A stretch of DNA of 64,000 bases, taken from Dyadobacter sp. CY343 (GTDB lineage: Bacteria; Bacteroidota; Bacteroidia; Cytophagales; Spirosomataceae). The notes under the pieces were generated by a model. The model did no database searches. It had not been told where the DNA came from and saw only the letters and a list, made by a program, of their open reading frames with translations. Shown here piece after piece: positions 1 to 10,152 of this stretch. Positions within the stretch are counted from its first letter, which is position 1; the number at the start of each line of letters is the position of its first letter. The position numbers and the translations under genes were made by a program. The stretch is from assembly GCF_021390335.1 (NCBI RefSeq), contig NZ_JAJUXK010000004.1, forward strand, positions 434,001 through 498,000. Reading direction: 5' to 3'.

Positions 1-383
1 ACAGAAGGTGCCTAAAAGCACTTGTTGACTGCCGCAATTTGAACAAATCAGGAAATTTCAATTTAGAAAAATTCTATCATTTCAAAACGTATAGTAAAAT
101 GGCGTTAATTATCAAAGTTAAAACTAGTTAAAGGTAATGATACGAAAAAGTTAACAAACAGGGTGTTATGTTAACAATTATATAATCATACCGAGTTTTT
201 TACAGAATTTTCAACATTTACAAAATCGTTAAAAAACCCCGATTTGAATTATAATATTTTCCAAAAACGCATGTGATACCAAACTATATTTTGAAATTTC
301 GCAATAGAATCGTTGTAATGGTTAAACTAATAATTAATTTTGCAACATTGTGTTCACGTAACAAAACTATTCTTTAATCAGGT
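1..383. other. AT-rich intergenic region upstream of first susC
   Basis: No open reading frame of convincing length or composition is visible on either strand. The sequence is very AT-rich. Its right end contains the promoter-like element annotated at 313-342. The left part may be the downstream flank of a gene outside the window. Confidence 0.6.
313..342 (+). promoter_or_regulatory. Bacteroidota-type promoter of first susC
   Basis: TTG at 313-315 is followed by 19 bases and then TAATTTTG at 335-342. This matches the Bacteroidota primary sigma consensus (TTTG at -33, TAnnTTTG at -7) except that the upstream element is only TTG. The start codon lies about 40 bases downstream, which is a normal leader length. 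The second susC has the same geometry at 5337-5366. Confidence 0.55.
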
Positions 384-3300
384 ATGAGGAAGTATCTATT
401 ATCCTTACTGGGCTGCATGGTGCTCTTAAGCACGCAATTGTATGCCCAGGATCGCGCCGTGACCGGTAAGGTCACCGCTGAAGACGGCTCAGTGCTGCCG
501 GGTGTTAACATTTCTTTGAAAGGTACTACTCGTGGTACTACATCTGACACTCAGGGCGAGTATTCGATCTCAGCGGCGTCAGGCTCTACTTTAGTGTTTA
601 GCTTTATCGGCTTCCAGTCTCAGGAAATCGAAATAGGTAACCAAACTACGATCAACGTTTCTCTTAAAAACGACGTAAGCCAGTTACAGGAAGTGGTGGT
701 AACCGCCCTTGGCCAGGAGAGAAAGAGAAATGAGCTCGTATATGCTGCTCAGCAAGTAAATGCAGAGCAAATCACGCAGGCACGTAACCCGAGTGTAATG
801 AATGCACTTGCAGGTAAGGTGGCTGGTTTGGACATTAAGACCAACAACAACATGGGTGGATCTACAAGCGCGGTTATCCGTGGTTTCAAATCCATCACAG
901 GTAACAACCAGGCACTGTGGGTTATTGATGGTGTGCCGGTTTCAAATGCAAATACCAATACCTCGGATCAGCAAACTGGTCGTGCGGGAACTGACTACGG
1001 TAATGCTGCTGCGGATATTAACCCAGACAACATTGCTTCGGTGAACGTTTTGAAAGGTGCTGCCGCTACTGCATTGTACGGTTCACGTGCGTCAAACGGT
1101 GTGATTTTGATCACGACCAAGCAAGGCCGCAAAAACAGCTTCGACGTAACAGTAAACAGTGGTGTTACCTGGGGTAAGATCGACAAATCGACTTTTGTAA
1201 AATACCAGAAAGAATACGGTGCAGGTTACGATGGTGACCGTGCAAAAACCCGTTTCTATCGTGGAAACCTGGGATCCGGTGAAGGCAATATTACGCTTTT
1301 CGATGCGGATGCTTCTTTCGGTCCTAAATTCGATCCTTCTGTGATGGTTTATCAGTGGGATGCATTGGATCCAAGCTCTCCTAACTATCAAAAAATGACT
1401 CCTTGGGTTGCAGCTGCAAACGGACCTGATGCATTTTATGAAACGGGCGTTAACTCTAACCAGAGTGTAAGCATCACCGGTGGAGGTGAAAACACAACTT
1501 TCAAAGTTGGTTATACAAGAAATGATGAAAAAGGCGTGCTTCCAAACAGTAAACTGGGCAAAAACCTTTTCAACTTCTCAGCTTCTTTTGATTTGTCTAA
1601 GAAACTGACTGTTCAGGCTAACGCTAACTACTCGCAAATTAAAGGTCTTGGTCGCTACGGAACTGGTTATGATGGTAAAAACCCTAACCAACAGTTCAGA
1701 CAGTGGTTCCAAACTAACGTGGATCTGTTGGAACAAAAAGATGCTTATTTCAGAAACGAACAAAACGTAACCTGGAACTGGGCAAGCCCGACAAGACGTT
1801 TCGAGAACAATGGACCTATCTACTCTGAGAACCCATATTACTCTCGCTACCAAAACTACTCGAACGACACACGTGATAACTTCTTCGGTTATGCACAGGC
1901 GATCTACAAACTTGCTCCGTGGGTGGATGTAACAGGTCGTTTCGCTTACAATGGAACGCAGGATTTTCAGGAAGAAAGAATTGCATTCAACAGTTCTAGT
2001 CCGGCAGAATACAGCCGTTACAACAGAGGTTTCAACGAAACCAACCTGGATGTTATCGTTAATTTCCGCAAGGCGATCACAAAAGACATCAATTTCTCAG
2101 GTTTGGCAGGTGGAAGCATGCGCAGATCAAAACTGAATGCGATCAGAGCGAAAACGAATGGCGGTATGGTTGTACCGGGACTTTACTCCCTGCTTAACTC
2201 TATCAACCCAATCGAAGCTCCGTCAGAAACCTATCAGCGTATTGGTGTAGACGGTATTTATGCACAAGCTTCATTTGGTTACAAAGATCTGGTTAACCTT
2301 GACCTTACAGCAAGACAAGACAAATCTTCGACGCTTCCAAAAGACAACAACACTTACTTCTATCCTGCGATTGGAGCCAACTTCAACTTCTCAAACCTTC
2401 CAGGCTTGAAAGCGGATTGGTTGACAATGGGTAAGTTGAGCGCTAACTACGCTGAGGTTGGTAATGACGCACCTTGGGGAAGTACTTTGGATGTGTATGA
2501 CAAACCTACGGGTATTGGATCAACTCCATACTTTACATTGCGTAACACGAAAAACAATCCTAATCTGAGATCTGAGCGTACAAAAAGCTACGAATTTGGA
2601 TTGGAAACTGCGTTCCTGCAAGACCGCGTAGGTTTTAACTTCACTTACTACCGCTCACAAACGCTTGATCAGATCCTTCCGGTATCTATTTCAGCTGCAA
2701 CCGGATTTGCCTTTAAGTATATCAACTCAGGAGAAGTACAAAACAAGGGTATCGAGATTTCTGCTTACGTAACTCCGGTAAGAACTGGTGACTTCTCGTG
2801 GACAGTGAGCGCAAACTTCGCGCGTAACAGAAACAAGGTTATCAGCCTGTATGAAGACGTGAAAAACGTTCCGGTAGCCAGCTTGCAAGGTGGTGTTTCC
2901 CTGAATGCTGCTGTTGGACAACCTTTTGGTATCATCCGCGGTACTGACTTCGAATACCATGAAAATGGCCAGAAAATTGTTCGCTCGAATGGTACTTATG
3001 CAGCGACAGCAGCTTCTGACAAAATCATTGGTAACCCTAACCCGGACTGGATCGGTGGTATCACCAACAATCTGAAGTACAAATCGTTGACTTTAAACTT
3101 CCTGCTTGATATTCGTCACGGTGGAGATGTTTGGTCACTGGATCAATGGTATGGAGAAGGAACAGGTATGTACCCTATTACTGCTGGTCTGAACGAATTG
3201 GGTAACCCAAAAAGAGACCCTGCCTACAACTATGATGCTGACGGCAAAAAATTGGGTCTGACTGACAAGCCAGGCGGTGTATTGTTCCCTGGTGTTAAAG

Positions 3301-3659
3301 CTGACGGAACTCCGAACGATGTAAGAGCTGAAAACTCTGATGGTAACGGAAACACAGCTTACGGTTACCCAACCAACCCTCCACGTGCGATGTACATTTA
3401 CGACGCGAGCTATATCAAATTGAGAGAAGTTGCGTTGACATATTCATTGCCACAGAATTTCGTTTCAAAACTCCGCGCATTCAAAGGAATTGATGTTTCT
3501 GTGATCGGTCGTAACCTTTGGATCATCCACAAAAACATGGATTTCCAGGATCCGGAAGAAGGCTTGGGTTCAGGATTGCTGAACGGTGCTGGTGGATACC
3601 AAAGCGGTGCATACCCTGCGGTTAGAAGTTATGGTTTCAATGTTAAATTCCGTTTATAA
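384..3659 (+). CDS. SusC/RagA-family TonB-linked outer membrane transporter
   Basis: Predicted TonB-dependent porin that imports a large substrate, probably a glycan or peptide, across the outer membrane together with the SusD partner encoded next. Residues 1-21 are a signal peptide ending LYA. Residues 24-97 form a carboxypeptidase-regulatory-like domain. EVVVTALG at 103-110 is the family's conserved segment before the plug. The plug carries the typical NNQALWVIDG and ALYGSRASNG motifs. The rest, to a C-terminal aromatic/basic ending YGFNVKFRL, is beta-barrel. Length (1091 aa) is normal. There is no N-terminal secretin/TonB signalling domain, so it is not a sigma/anti-sigma sensing type. No glycoside hydrolase or peptidase is linked, so the substrate cannot be inferred. 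The family call is secure; the substrate is unknown. Confidence 0.95.
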   Translation: MRKYLLSLLGCMVLLSTQLYAQDRAVTGKVTAEDGSVLPGVNISLKGTTRGTTSDTQGEYSISAASGSTLVFSFIGFQSQEIEIGNQTTINVSLKNDVSQLQEVVVTALGQERKRNELVYAAQQVNAEQITQARNPSVMNALAGKVAGLDIKTNNNMGGSTSAVIRGFKSITGNNQALWVIDGVPVSNANTNTSDQQTGRAGTDYGNAAADINPDNIASVNVLKGAAATALYGSRASNGVILITTKQGRKNSFDVTVNSGVTWGKIDKSTFVKYQKEYGAGYDGDRAKTRFYRGNLGSGEGNITLFDADASFGPKFDPSVMVYQWDALDPSSPNYQKMTPWVAAANGPDAFYETGVNSNQSVSITGGGENTTFKVGYTRNDEKGVLPNSKLGKNLFNFSASFDLSKKLTVQANANYSQIKGLGRYGTGYDGKNPNQQFRQWFQTNVDLLEQKDAYFRNEQNVTWNWASPTRRFENNGPIYSENPYYSRYQNYSNDTRDNFFGYAQAIYKLAPWVDVTGRFAYNGTQDFQEERIAFNSSSPAEYSRYNRGFNETNLDVIVNFRKAITKDINFSGLAGGSMRRSKLNAIRAKTNGGMVVPGLYSLLNSINPIEAPSETYQRIGVDGIYAQASFGYKDLVNLDLTARQDKSSTLPKDNNTYFYPAIGANFNFSNLPGLKADWLTMGKLSANYAEVGNDAPWGSTLDVYDKPTGIGSTPYFTLRNTKNNPNLRSERTKSYEFGLETAFLQDRVGFNFTYYRSQTLDQILPVSISAATGFAFKYINSGEVQNKGIEISAYVTPVRTGDFSWTVSANFARNRNKVISLYEDVKNVPVASLQGGVSLNAAVGQPFGIIRGTDFEYHENGQKIVRSNGTYAATAASDKIIGNPNPDWIGGITNNLKYKSLTLNFLLDIRHGGDVWSLDQWYGEGTGMYPITAGLNELGNPKRDPAYNYDADGKKLGLTDKPGGVLFPGVKADGTPNDVRAENSDGNGNTAYGYPTNPPRAMYIYDASYIKLREVALTYSLPQNFVSKLRAFKGIDVSVIGRNLWIIHKNMDFQDPEEGLGSGLLNGAGGYQSGAYPAVRSYGFNVKFRL

Positions 3660-3666
3660 AAATTAT

Positions 3667-5130
3667 ATGAAAAGATTAATCATTTTCTTTCTTCCGATAC
3701 TGCTGATGACGGCCTGCGTCGACAGCCTGGACGATTACAATGTGGATGCGAAGCGTCCGTCGGCAGTGCCCCCGGTGACTTTGTTCTCAAATGCTTTGAA
3801 AGGGCTTGCTGATACATTGACCAGCCCTAACGTAAACGTTAACAACTACCGTTTGTACGTACAACAGTGGGCAACAACCACTTATCTGGATGAGCCCCGT
3901 TACAATGTAACTGCACGTACAGTTCCTCAGGCTTTTTGGCAGGGACTTTACAAAGGTGTTATTTCTGATTTGAATGAAGCCCGCAGATTGCTGAACGAAG
4001 ATGAATTCATTGTTCCTGCTAACAGAGACGTGCAATTGGCGCAGATCGAAGTGGTGGAAGTAATGGCCTGGGCTGCATTGGTGAATACATTCGGAAATAT
4101 TCCTTACTCGGAAGCATTGAATCCCGACAACGTTTTGCCAAAGTATGACGACGCGAAAACAGTTTACGACGCACTACTTGTTCGTTTGGATGCGGTTATT
4201 CCTAAGTTTAGCACAAATGGCGTACCTTTTCAGAACGGCGACCTGCTTTATGAAGGTGACCTGACTCAGTGGGCTAAATTTGCAAATTCACTTAAACTGA
4301 AAATGGCGATGGTCATTGCTGACAGTGACCCTGCAAAAGCGAAACAGCTGGTAGCAGAAGCCGCACCGAAAGCATTTACTTCGAACAATGACAATGCAGC
4401 TTTCCCATATATCGGAACTCCTCCGAACTACAATGTGATCGCGCAAAACCTAAATCCGCTGTATTCCAGCCGCCAGGATTTTGTAGCTTCTGCAACGATT
4501 GTTAATCCATTGAAAGAGCTGAAAGACCCAAGACTTCCCGCATTCTTCACTCCGAACGAAGCAGGTGAATTTGTAGGTGGTGCTTACGGATTTTCAAATA
4601 CATATTCTGCATTCTCTCACGTAGGTGATAACGTCATCGAGCCGGACCTGGAAGGTTTGTTGCTGGATTATTCAGAAGTTGAGTTCCTGCGTGCAGAAGC
4701 TGTTGAAAGAGGTTTTATCGCCGGTTCAGCTGCTGAGCATTACAACAAAGGCGTTGGCGCTTCGATCGAATACTGGCTCGGCAATATCGGCCAGCCTGCT
4801 GCCGCGATCACAGCTGCAACCAATGCATACCTCGCACAGCCGAAAGTAGCTTACGCAACCGCGTCGACTAACTGGAAAGAGAAAATCGGTTTCCAGAAGT
4901 GGCTTGCACTTTACAACAGAGGATGGGAAGCCTGGGTTGAATGGAGAAGATTAGACTTCCCGAAATTGCTTCCGCCAACTGGTGGTAATGCTCCTGCAGG
5001 ACTTGCTATTCCTGTTCGGATGATCTACCCGATTAACGAGCAAACGCTGAACGGCACAAACCGCGAAGCTGCCGCAAGTGCAATCGGAGGCGACGTGGTA
5101 ACTACCAAATTGTGGTGGGATAAGTTCTGA
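3667..5130 (+). CDS. SusD/RagB-family nutrient-binding lipoprotein
   Basis: Surface lipoprotein that forms the lid over the preceding SusC barrel and captures substrate. The start at 3667 is chosen because it gives a signal peptide with lipobox LMTAC (lipidated Cys17). The frame stays open upstream to 3586, but that extension overlaps susC. The motif NTFGNIPYSEAL and the SusD-like helical TPR arrangement place it in the SusD-like nutrient-binding group. Length is 487 aa. The gene begins 7 bases after the susC stop, so the two are co-transcribed, and a strong terminator follows at 5152. Confidence 0.93.
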   Translation: MKRLIIFFLPILLMTACVDSLDDYNVDAKRPSAVPPVTLFSNALKGLADTLTSPNVNVNNYRLYVQQWATTTYLDEPRYNVTARTVPQAFWQGLYKGVISDLNEARRLLNEDEFIVPANRDVQLAQIEVVEVMAWAALVNTFGNIPYSEALNPDNVLPKYDDAKTVYDALLVRLDAVIPKFSTNGVPFQNGDLLYEGDLTQWAKFANSLKLKMAMVIADSDPAKAKQLVAEAAPKAFTSNNDNAAFPYIGTPPNYNVIAQNLNPLYSSRQDFVASATIVNPLKELKDPRLPAFFTPNEAGEFVGGAYGFSNTYSAFSHVGDNVIEPDLEGLLLDYSEVEFLRAEAVERGFIAGSAAEHYNKGVGASIEYWLGNIGQPAAAITAATNAYLAQPKVAYATASTNWKEKIGFQKWLALYNRGWEAWVEWRRLDFPKLLPPTGGNAPAGLAIPVRMIYPINEQTLNGTNREAAASAIGGDVVTTKLWWDKF

Positions 5131-5151
5131 TCACATCTTATAGTATAATGC

Positions 5152-5178
5152 AAAAGGCGGGCTTCGGTCCGCCTTTTT
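5152..5178 (+). terminator. Rho-independent terminator after first susCD
   Basis: Nine-base arms AAAAGGCGG (5152-5160) and CCGCCTTTT (5169-5177) enclose an 8-base loop containing CTTCGG, followed by a short T run. It separates the first susCD unit from the second. Confidence 0.85.
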
Positions 5179-5336
5179 GTATTATCAGTAAAATACAATT
5201 TATCCAACATTAGGAGTAACCGTAAATTGACAAATCTATTTCACAGATAATTTTGACAAAAACCCTTTTTACGTGCTATTTAACAGTATATGATCCCTTC
5301 CGTCTAAAGATTATTTCGAAATAAGTGAATATGCTG

Positions 5337-5366
5337 TTGTAATTGTCAGGACAAACATTATTTTTA
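5337..5366 (+). promoter_or_regulatory. Promoter-like element of second susC
   Basis: TTG at 5337-5339, 19 bases, then TATTTTTA at 5359-5366. The layout is the same as before the first susC, with the last base of the -7 element differing from TAnnTTTG. The start codon is 33 bases downstream. Confidence 0.45.
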
Positions 5367-5398
5367 CAGTCTTATTATTCTATAACAAACCTAACTTA

Positions 5399-8300
5399 AT
5401 GAAAAAATTTCTACTGCCCTTCCTGGGAGGCTTGCTACTGCTTTGCAGTCAGGTGTACGCTCAGAGCAGAGAGGTGACCGGGACGGTTACTTCCAAAGAC
5501 GACGGGTCATTTTTACCCGGAGTTTCTATCAGGGTCGCCGGTACCAACACCGGAACGCTTACCAATGACAAAGGCGAATACAGCATTAATGCGCGCCCGG
5601 GTCAATCCCTTATTTTCTCGTTCGTCGGTTTTCTGAATCAGGAGTTGAAAGCTCCGGCTTCCGGTAATCTCGATGTTGTGTTGACATTGGACGAACTTGC
5701 ATTGAATGAAGTCGTGATCACAGCGGGTGGTCTTACCGCCCAGCGACGCGAGCTGGGAAACCAGTCAACTACGGTAAAAGCGCAGGACATTGTACAGGGC
5801 AAGCCGATCAGTGTCGCAGCCAGCTTGGCGGGCCGAGTACCTGGTTTACTTGTAATGGGTGTAAGCTCCGGCGTCAATCCGAATTACCGTTTGGTACTTC
5901 GCGGTAACCGCTCGCTAACTGGTAACAACCAGGCGCTGGTTGTAATCGACAACATTATCTCAACCAATGACATTCTTGGAAACTTGAATCCGGAAGACAT
6001 TGAAGATATCCAGGTTTTGAATGGTGCAGGTGCAGCCGCATTATACGGTTCTGACGCTTCCAACGGTGCACTTATTGTTACTACTAAGAAAGGTAAGTCG
6101 GGTGTGACGCAGTTCCGTGTTTCAAACACAACAACAATTGAGAAAGTAAGTTTTCTCCCTCAGCTTCAGAGAGGTTTTGGTTCAGGAACTACGCCGGACG
6201 ATGTACCAAGCTACACGCCTTACGAAAACCAGCAATATGGCCCGGCGTTTGACGGATCAATGGTTGAGATTGGTAAACCTTTGCAGGATGGATCTATTCA
6301 GACTGTCCCCTACTCTGCACAAAATTTCCGCGAGGATTTCTGGAATACGGGCGTAGCAAACCAGACGGACCTTAGTGTTACTTCCGGAGACGAAAAAGGT
6401 ACATTCTACCTTTCAGCACAGTATTTTGATCAAAAATCTACTGTACCTTACGATGCTTACAAAAGGTACAGCGTGAGGGCGAACATTGTTCGTCACATCT
6501 ATAAAAACCTGACAGCTTCGTTCAACACGAACTTCATTGCCAACCGTACCAATCAAAGCAGCGCGACAGGCGGAGCTTACCAAAACCTGCTGATGTCACC
6601 ATCGCACGTGGACGTAACGAAGTATGAAGACTGGCAGAATAATCCCTTCGCCAACCCGAACGGGTATTTCAACGAATATTTCCAGAATCCATATTTCACA
6701 TTATCGAACAACCGTTGGGACGCACGTAATGATTATTTGCAGGGAAATATGGAGTTGAAGTGGAATCCGATTCAACCTTTGACCTTCACATACCGTGTCG
6801 GGATGAGCGGCCGCAACCTTTCTGGAAAGGTGTATACAGGTAAATTCACTTATTCAGATTACACCAAAGGCATTTCGGGAAGTTCTAAAACGGACATTCC
6901 AGGTTCAGTTGTAGATTACGCGGGTTATACAACCCAGCTTGTCAACGACTTTCTTGCTGAATTCAAAACCAACCTTACTCCTTCTTTCAACCTGAATGTG
7001 GCGGTTGGAACCACTGTTCGTGAAAACGCAACGAAAGCAATTGGTATTAATGCAAACGGACTTGTAATCGACGGGCTTTACAATGTTGGAAACAGCCTTA
7101 ACAACCCCGGTGCAAACGAAGGAAGTTACAAAGCGCGTCAGATTGGTGTTTACGGAGAAGCCCGGCTTGGGTTCAAGGAATTCCTTTACCTGCACGTAAC
7201 AGCAAGGAATGACTGGCGTTCGATTCTTGCAAAAGAAAACAGATCGTTCTTCTATCCGTCTGCTGACATTTCCTTCATTGCCAGCGATGCTATACCTGCC
7301 CTGAAAAACTCGGACTTTCTTGAAAGTTTGAAAATCCGGGGAGGCTATTCGCAGGTCGGACAGGTTAACCTTGCAAACACAGGCGCATTTGGCCCCATTC
7401 CATTGAGTAATCTGGGCGCCTATGCATTGAGCAGCACCTTCTCGCAAGGCAGCAATTACCCTTATTCAAGCGGTGCCGGTTTTACATTGGACAACACCCT
7501 TGTTTCGGCTAATTTGAAACCAGAGATTACAACAGGTGTTGAAGCAGGAATTGATTTTGAGTTCCGCCCCTGGGATATTGGTGGTGGTGTAACCTATTAT
7601 AAAACCAATACAGTTGATCAGACTATCACGGTTTTGATCCCGAACTCTACGGGTTACAACTCATTGAGAACAAACATTGGTGAGGTGGAAAACAAAGGGA
7701 TTGAAGCTACCCTGCGCATCACTCCGATCAAAGCTGATAACGGACTTGAAGTTTCACTTGGTGCCAACTACACTTATAACAGCAACAAGGTGATTTCACT
7801 GTCAGATCAATCGAACGAACTGAGCTTGTCAACTTCCGGAACTGCTGCACGTGTACTCGCAAAAGTAGGCTCTCCTTTTCCTCTGCTTCAGGTCACCAAA
7901 TACAACCGTGATCCTGAGGGCAGAATCGTCGTTGATCCTAAAACAGGGTATCCCTCGACAAATGGTTCGTTCCATGATGTAGGCATTACCAACCCGCCGC
8001 ATATCCTGGGTTTGAATGGATCTATTGAATTCAAAAAAAGTTTGAGATTCAATATATTGTTTGAGTACCGCAATGGACATTATATCTACAACGCGATCTC
8101 AACAGGCTATGATTTCTCCGGGGCCGGTATCCGTACAGCCTGGTTCAACAGAGATCGCTTTGTTATTCCAAATTCTTCATACATGAATGCAGAAGGAGAT
8201 TATGTAGCAAATACCAACATTGCAGTGAGAAGCGGCGGTGCTGATTTCTGGACTGATGGAACGAGAAATACCAACATCGGCGAAAACTACGCCAACTCAG

Positions 8301-8557
8301 CAGGTTTCTGGAAGTTGCGCGAAGCATCGGTGAGCTATGAAATTCCTTCATCTATCCTGTCTGCAACGAAAGTTATCAAAGGAGCAAACATCAGTGTTCA
8401 GGGAAGAAACCTGTTCATCTGGGTTCCTAAGTCAAACCTTTACACTGACCCTGAGTATAGCGCGAATGGTGCTGATAGCAATGCGGTAGGATTTACAACA
8501 CTTGGACAAACTCCTCCTGCACGGTATTTCGGAGGCACATTATCATTAACATTCTAA
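5399..8557 (+). CDS. SusC/RagA-family TonB-linked outer membrane transporter (second copy)
   Basis: A second TonB-dependent SusC-type transporter of 1052 aa. Signal peptide residues 1-21 end VYA; a carboxypeptidase-regulatory-like domain spans about 24-97; EVVITAGG lies near 104-111; the plug contains LTGNNQALVVIDN and AALYGSDASNGA. It is clearly a different subtype from the first SusC: the plug and barrel sequences diverge strongly and conserved motifs differ, so this is not a recent tandem duplication. It heads a three-gene unit with a SusD-like and a DUF1735 lipoprotein. No catabolic enzyme is nearby, so the substrate is unknown. Confidence 0.95.
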   Translation: MKKFLLPFLGGLLLLCSQVYAQSREVTGTVTSKDDGSFLPGVSIRVAGTNTGTLTNDKGEYSINARPGQSLIFSFVGFLNQELKAPASGNLDVVLTLDELALNEVVITAGGLTAQRRELGNQSTTVKAQDIVQGKPISVAASLAGRVPGLLVMGVSSGVNPNYRLVLRGNRSLTGNNQALVVIDNIISTNDILGNLNPEDIEDIQVLNGAGAAALYGSDASNGALIVTTKKGKSGVTQFRVSNTTTIEKVSFLPQLQRGFGSGTTPDDVPSYTPYENQQYGPAFDGSMVEIGKPLQDGSIQTVPYSAQNFREDFWNTGVANQTDLSVTSGDEKGTFYLSAQYFDQKSTVPYDAYKRYSVRANIVRHIYKNLTASFNTNFIANRTNQSSATGGAYQNLLMSPSHVDVTKYEDWQNNPFANPNGYFNEYFQNPYFTLSNNRWDARNDYLQGNMELKWNPIQPLTFTYRVGMSGRNLSGKVYTGKFTYSDYTKGISGSSKTDIPGSVVDYAGYTTQLVNDFLAEFKTNLTPSFNLNVAVGTTVRENATKAIGINANGLVIDGLYNVGNSLNNPGANEGSYKARQIGVYGEARLGFKEFLYLHVTARNDWRSILAKENRSFFYPSADISFIASDAIPALKNSDFLESLKIRGGYSQVGQVNLANTGAFGPIPLSNLGAYALSSTFSQGSNYPYSSGAGFTLDNTLVSANLKPEITTGVEAGIDFEFRPWDIGGGVTYYKTNTVDQTITVLIPNSTGYNSLRTNIGEVENKGIEATLRITPIKADNGLEVSLGANYTYNSNKVISLSDQSNELSLSTSGTAARVLAKVGSPFPLLQVTKYNRDPEGRIVVDPKTGYPSTNGSFHDVGITNPPHILGLNGSIEFKKSLRFNILFEYRNGHYIYNAISTGYDFSGAGIRTAWFNRDRFVIPNSSYMNAEGDYVANTNIAVRSGGADFWTDGTRNTNIGENYANSAGFWKLREASVSYEIPSSILSATKVIKGANISVQGRNLFIWVPKSNLYTDPEYSANGADSNAVGFTTLGQTPPARYFGGTLSLTF

Positions 8558-8569
8558 TTCAAACTAATA

Positions 8570-10144
8570 ATGAAAAGATATAACATCAGTTGGATGCTGG
8601 CGCTGCTTATTACGGCCCTGTCATCTTGTAGTGATTATCTCGATATCAATACAAACCCTAACAGTGCAACAGAGGCGGATGCATTGCTAGTACTGCCACA
8701 GGCGATCGTAGCATCTGCTGCGGTGAGCAACCAGTTTAATAACTACGGCCTGCATTTTGGAGGCTATATGGCCAACGCCGGCGGCTTTTCAGGTTTTGGT
8801 AACCTGTTTAACTATCAGTTGGTGCCGGGAGATTACAATGGGCTTTGGGTAAATACTTACGACAATTTGAACGATTATAAATATGTACTCGACCAGACCC
8901 AGGGCCAAGATGAACTGGCTTATGCAAATGCGGCAGCGAGAATTATGACTGCATTGAACTATCAGAAGCTGGTTGACGCATTCGGTGACGTACCATACAC
9001 AGAAGCATTGAAAAACAATGCAAACCTGACACCCAAGTACGACGACGCAGCTACAATCTACCAGGACCTGGTAGTGAAACTGGATTCTGCTATTACGATT
9101 ATTGACGGTGCTGAATTTCCAAAATCGCTGAACTCCTCGTCTGACCCAATGTTTGGCGGCGATATGAACAACTGGAAGAAGCTTGCAAATACTTTAAAAC
9201 TGAAAATGCTAATCCGCGTTTCAGGTGTTGCTGCACTGTCTTCCTTCGTTACTACGAACTTCGCGGCACTGGACAAAGAGCTGGGATTTCTTACTGACGA
9301 CGCGATTGTAAACCCTGGTTACGTAAAAGACAGACCGAATCCAAGATGGAATTCATGGGGTTATTTTACTACCGGTGAGCTTTCGAACACCTCACGTATT
9401 CCTACCGAATTTGCTTATGGTTTTTATAAAGGCCAGAAACTCACTGACAACGGCAGAGGTTCCGTAATCTATAAGAACTTTGCAACAGGTACTCCTGTCA
9501 ATCAACTTGGCGACGAAGTAGATGCACCAACGATCGTCACCAATTATTCTACCTGGTATACGGGAACATATAGCAGCGCGACCAGCATCAGCAATGCATT
9601 GGGTGTTTTGAAAGGGCCTAGCCAGGGCCAGGTGATCATGCTACTTGCAGAATCTGAATTTCTTCAGGCAGAGGCTAAGTTGAAAGCGTTCATCCCGGGA
9701 GACTACACTGCAAACTTTGATGCGGGTATCACAGCTTCATATCGTTACTTGTATAAAGATGTGACTAACCTTGTATCATCGACGAAGGATGTTGCTGCTG
9801 ACGTGGCTGCCTACAAAGCAGATAACCCGGAAAGCTATCTTGTCAACATCAAGCTGGCTACTACACCTGCACAACGGCTGGAAGCGATCATTACGCAAAA
9901 GTGGATTGCAGTCAATATGATCAACTCGGAAGAGGGCTACAACGAATTCAGGAGAACCGGCTACCCGGCAACTTCGCCAACCGGTAACGGATTTCAGAAC
10001 ATCGCTTCTCTGCTGTCTACCTCAACGCGCGCTGACAAGCTTCCTTCAAGGATTTTGTATCCATCTTCGGAGCAATCGTATAACGCTGGCAATTACAGAA
10101 CGATCAATCAATTCACTGACCTTATTTTCTGGGATCCTAATTAA
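8570..10144 (+). CDS. SusD/RagB-family nutrient-binding lipoprotein (second copy)
   Basis: Lid lipoprotein for the preceding SusC, 524 aa. The signal peptide ends with lipobox LSSC (Cys20). The segment DAFGDVPYTEAL and the region NNWKKLANTLKLKML correspond to conserved SusD-like positions also present in the first copy (NTFGNIPYSEAL, WAKFANSLKLKMAM). The gene starts 12 bases after the susC stop and is followed 8 bases later by the DUF1735 gene. Ligand unknown. Confidence 0.92.
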   Translation: MKRYNISWMLALLITALSSCSDYLDINTNPNSATEADALLVLPQAIVASAAVSNQFNNYGLHFGGYMANAGGFSGFGNLFNYQLVPGDYNGLWVNTYDNLNDYKYVLDQTQGQDELAYANAAARIMTALNYQKLVDAFGDVPYTEALKNNANLTPKYDDAATIYQDLVVKLDSAITIIDGAEFPKSLNSSSDPMFGGDMNNWKKLANTLKLKMLIRVSGVAALSSFVTTNFAALDKELGFLTDDAIVNPGYVKDRPNPRWNSWGYFTTGELSNTSRIPTEFAYGFYKGQKLTDNGRGSVIYKNFATGTPVNQLGDEVDAPTIVTNYSTWYTGTYSSATSISNALGVLKGPSQGQVIMLLAESEFLQAEAKLKAFIPGDYTANFDAGITASYRYLYKDVTNLVSSTKDVAADVAAYKADNPESYLVNIKLATTPAQRLEAIITQKWIAVNMINSEEGYNEFRRTGYPATSPTGNGFQNIASLLSTSTRADKLPSRILYPSSEQSYNAGNYRTINQFTDLIFWDPN

Positions 10145-10152
10145 TTAGCAAT

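Noticed and set aside
6905-7447. 180-codon minus-strand ORF within the second susC
   Set aside because: It is a shadow of the coding strand of a well-supported gene and has no recognisable features.
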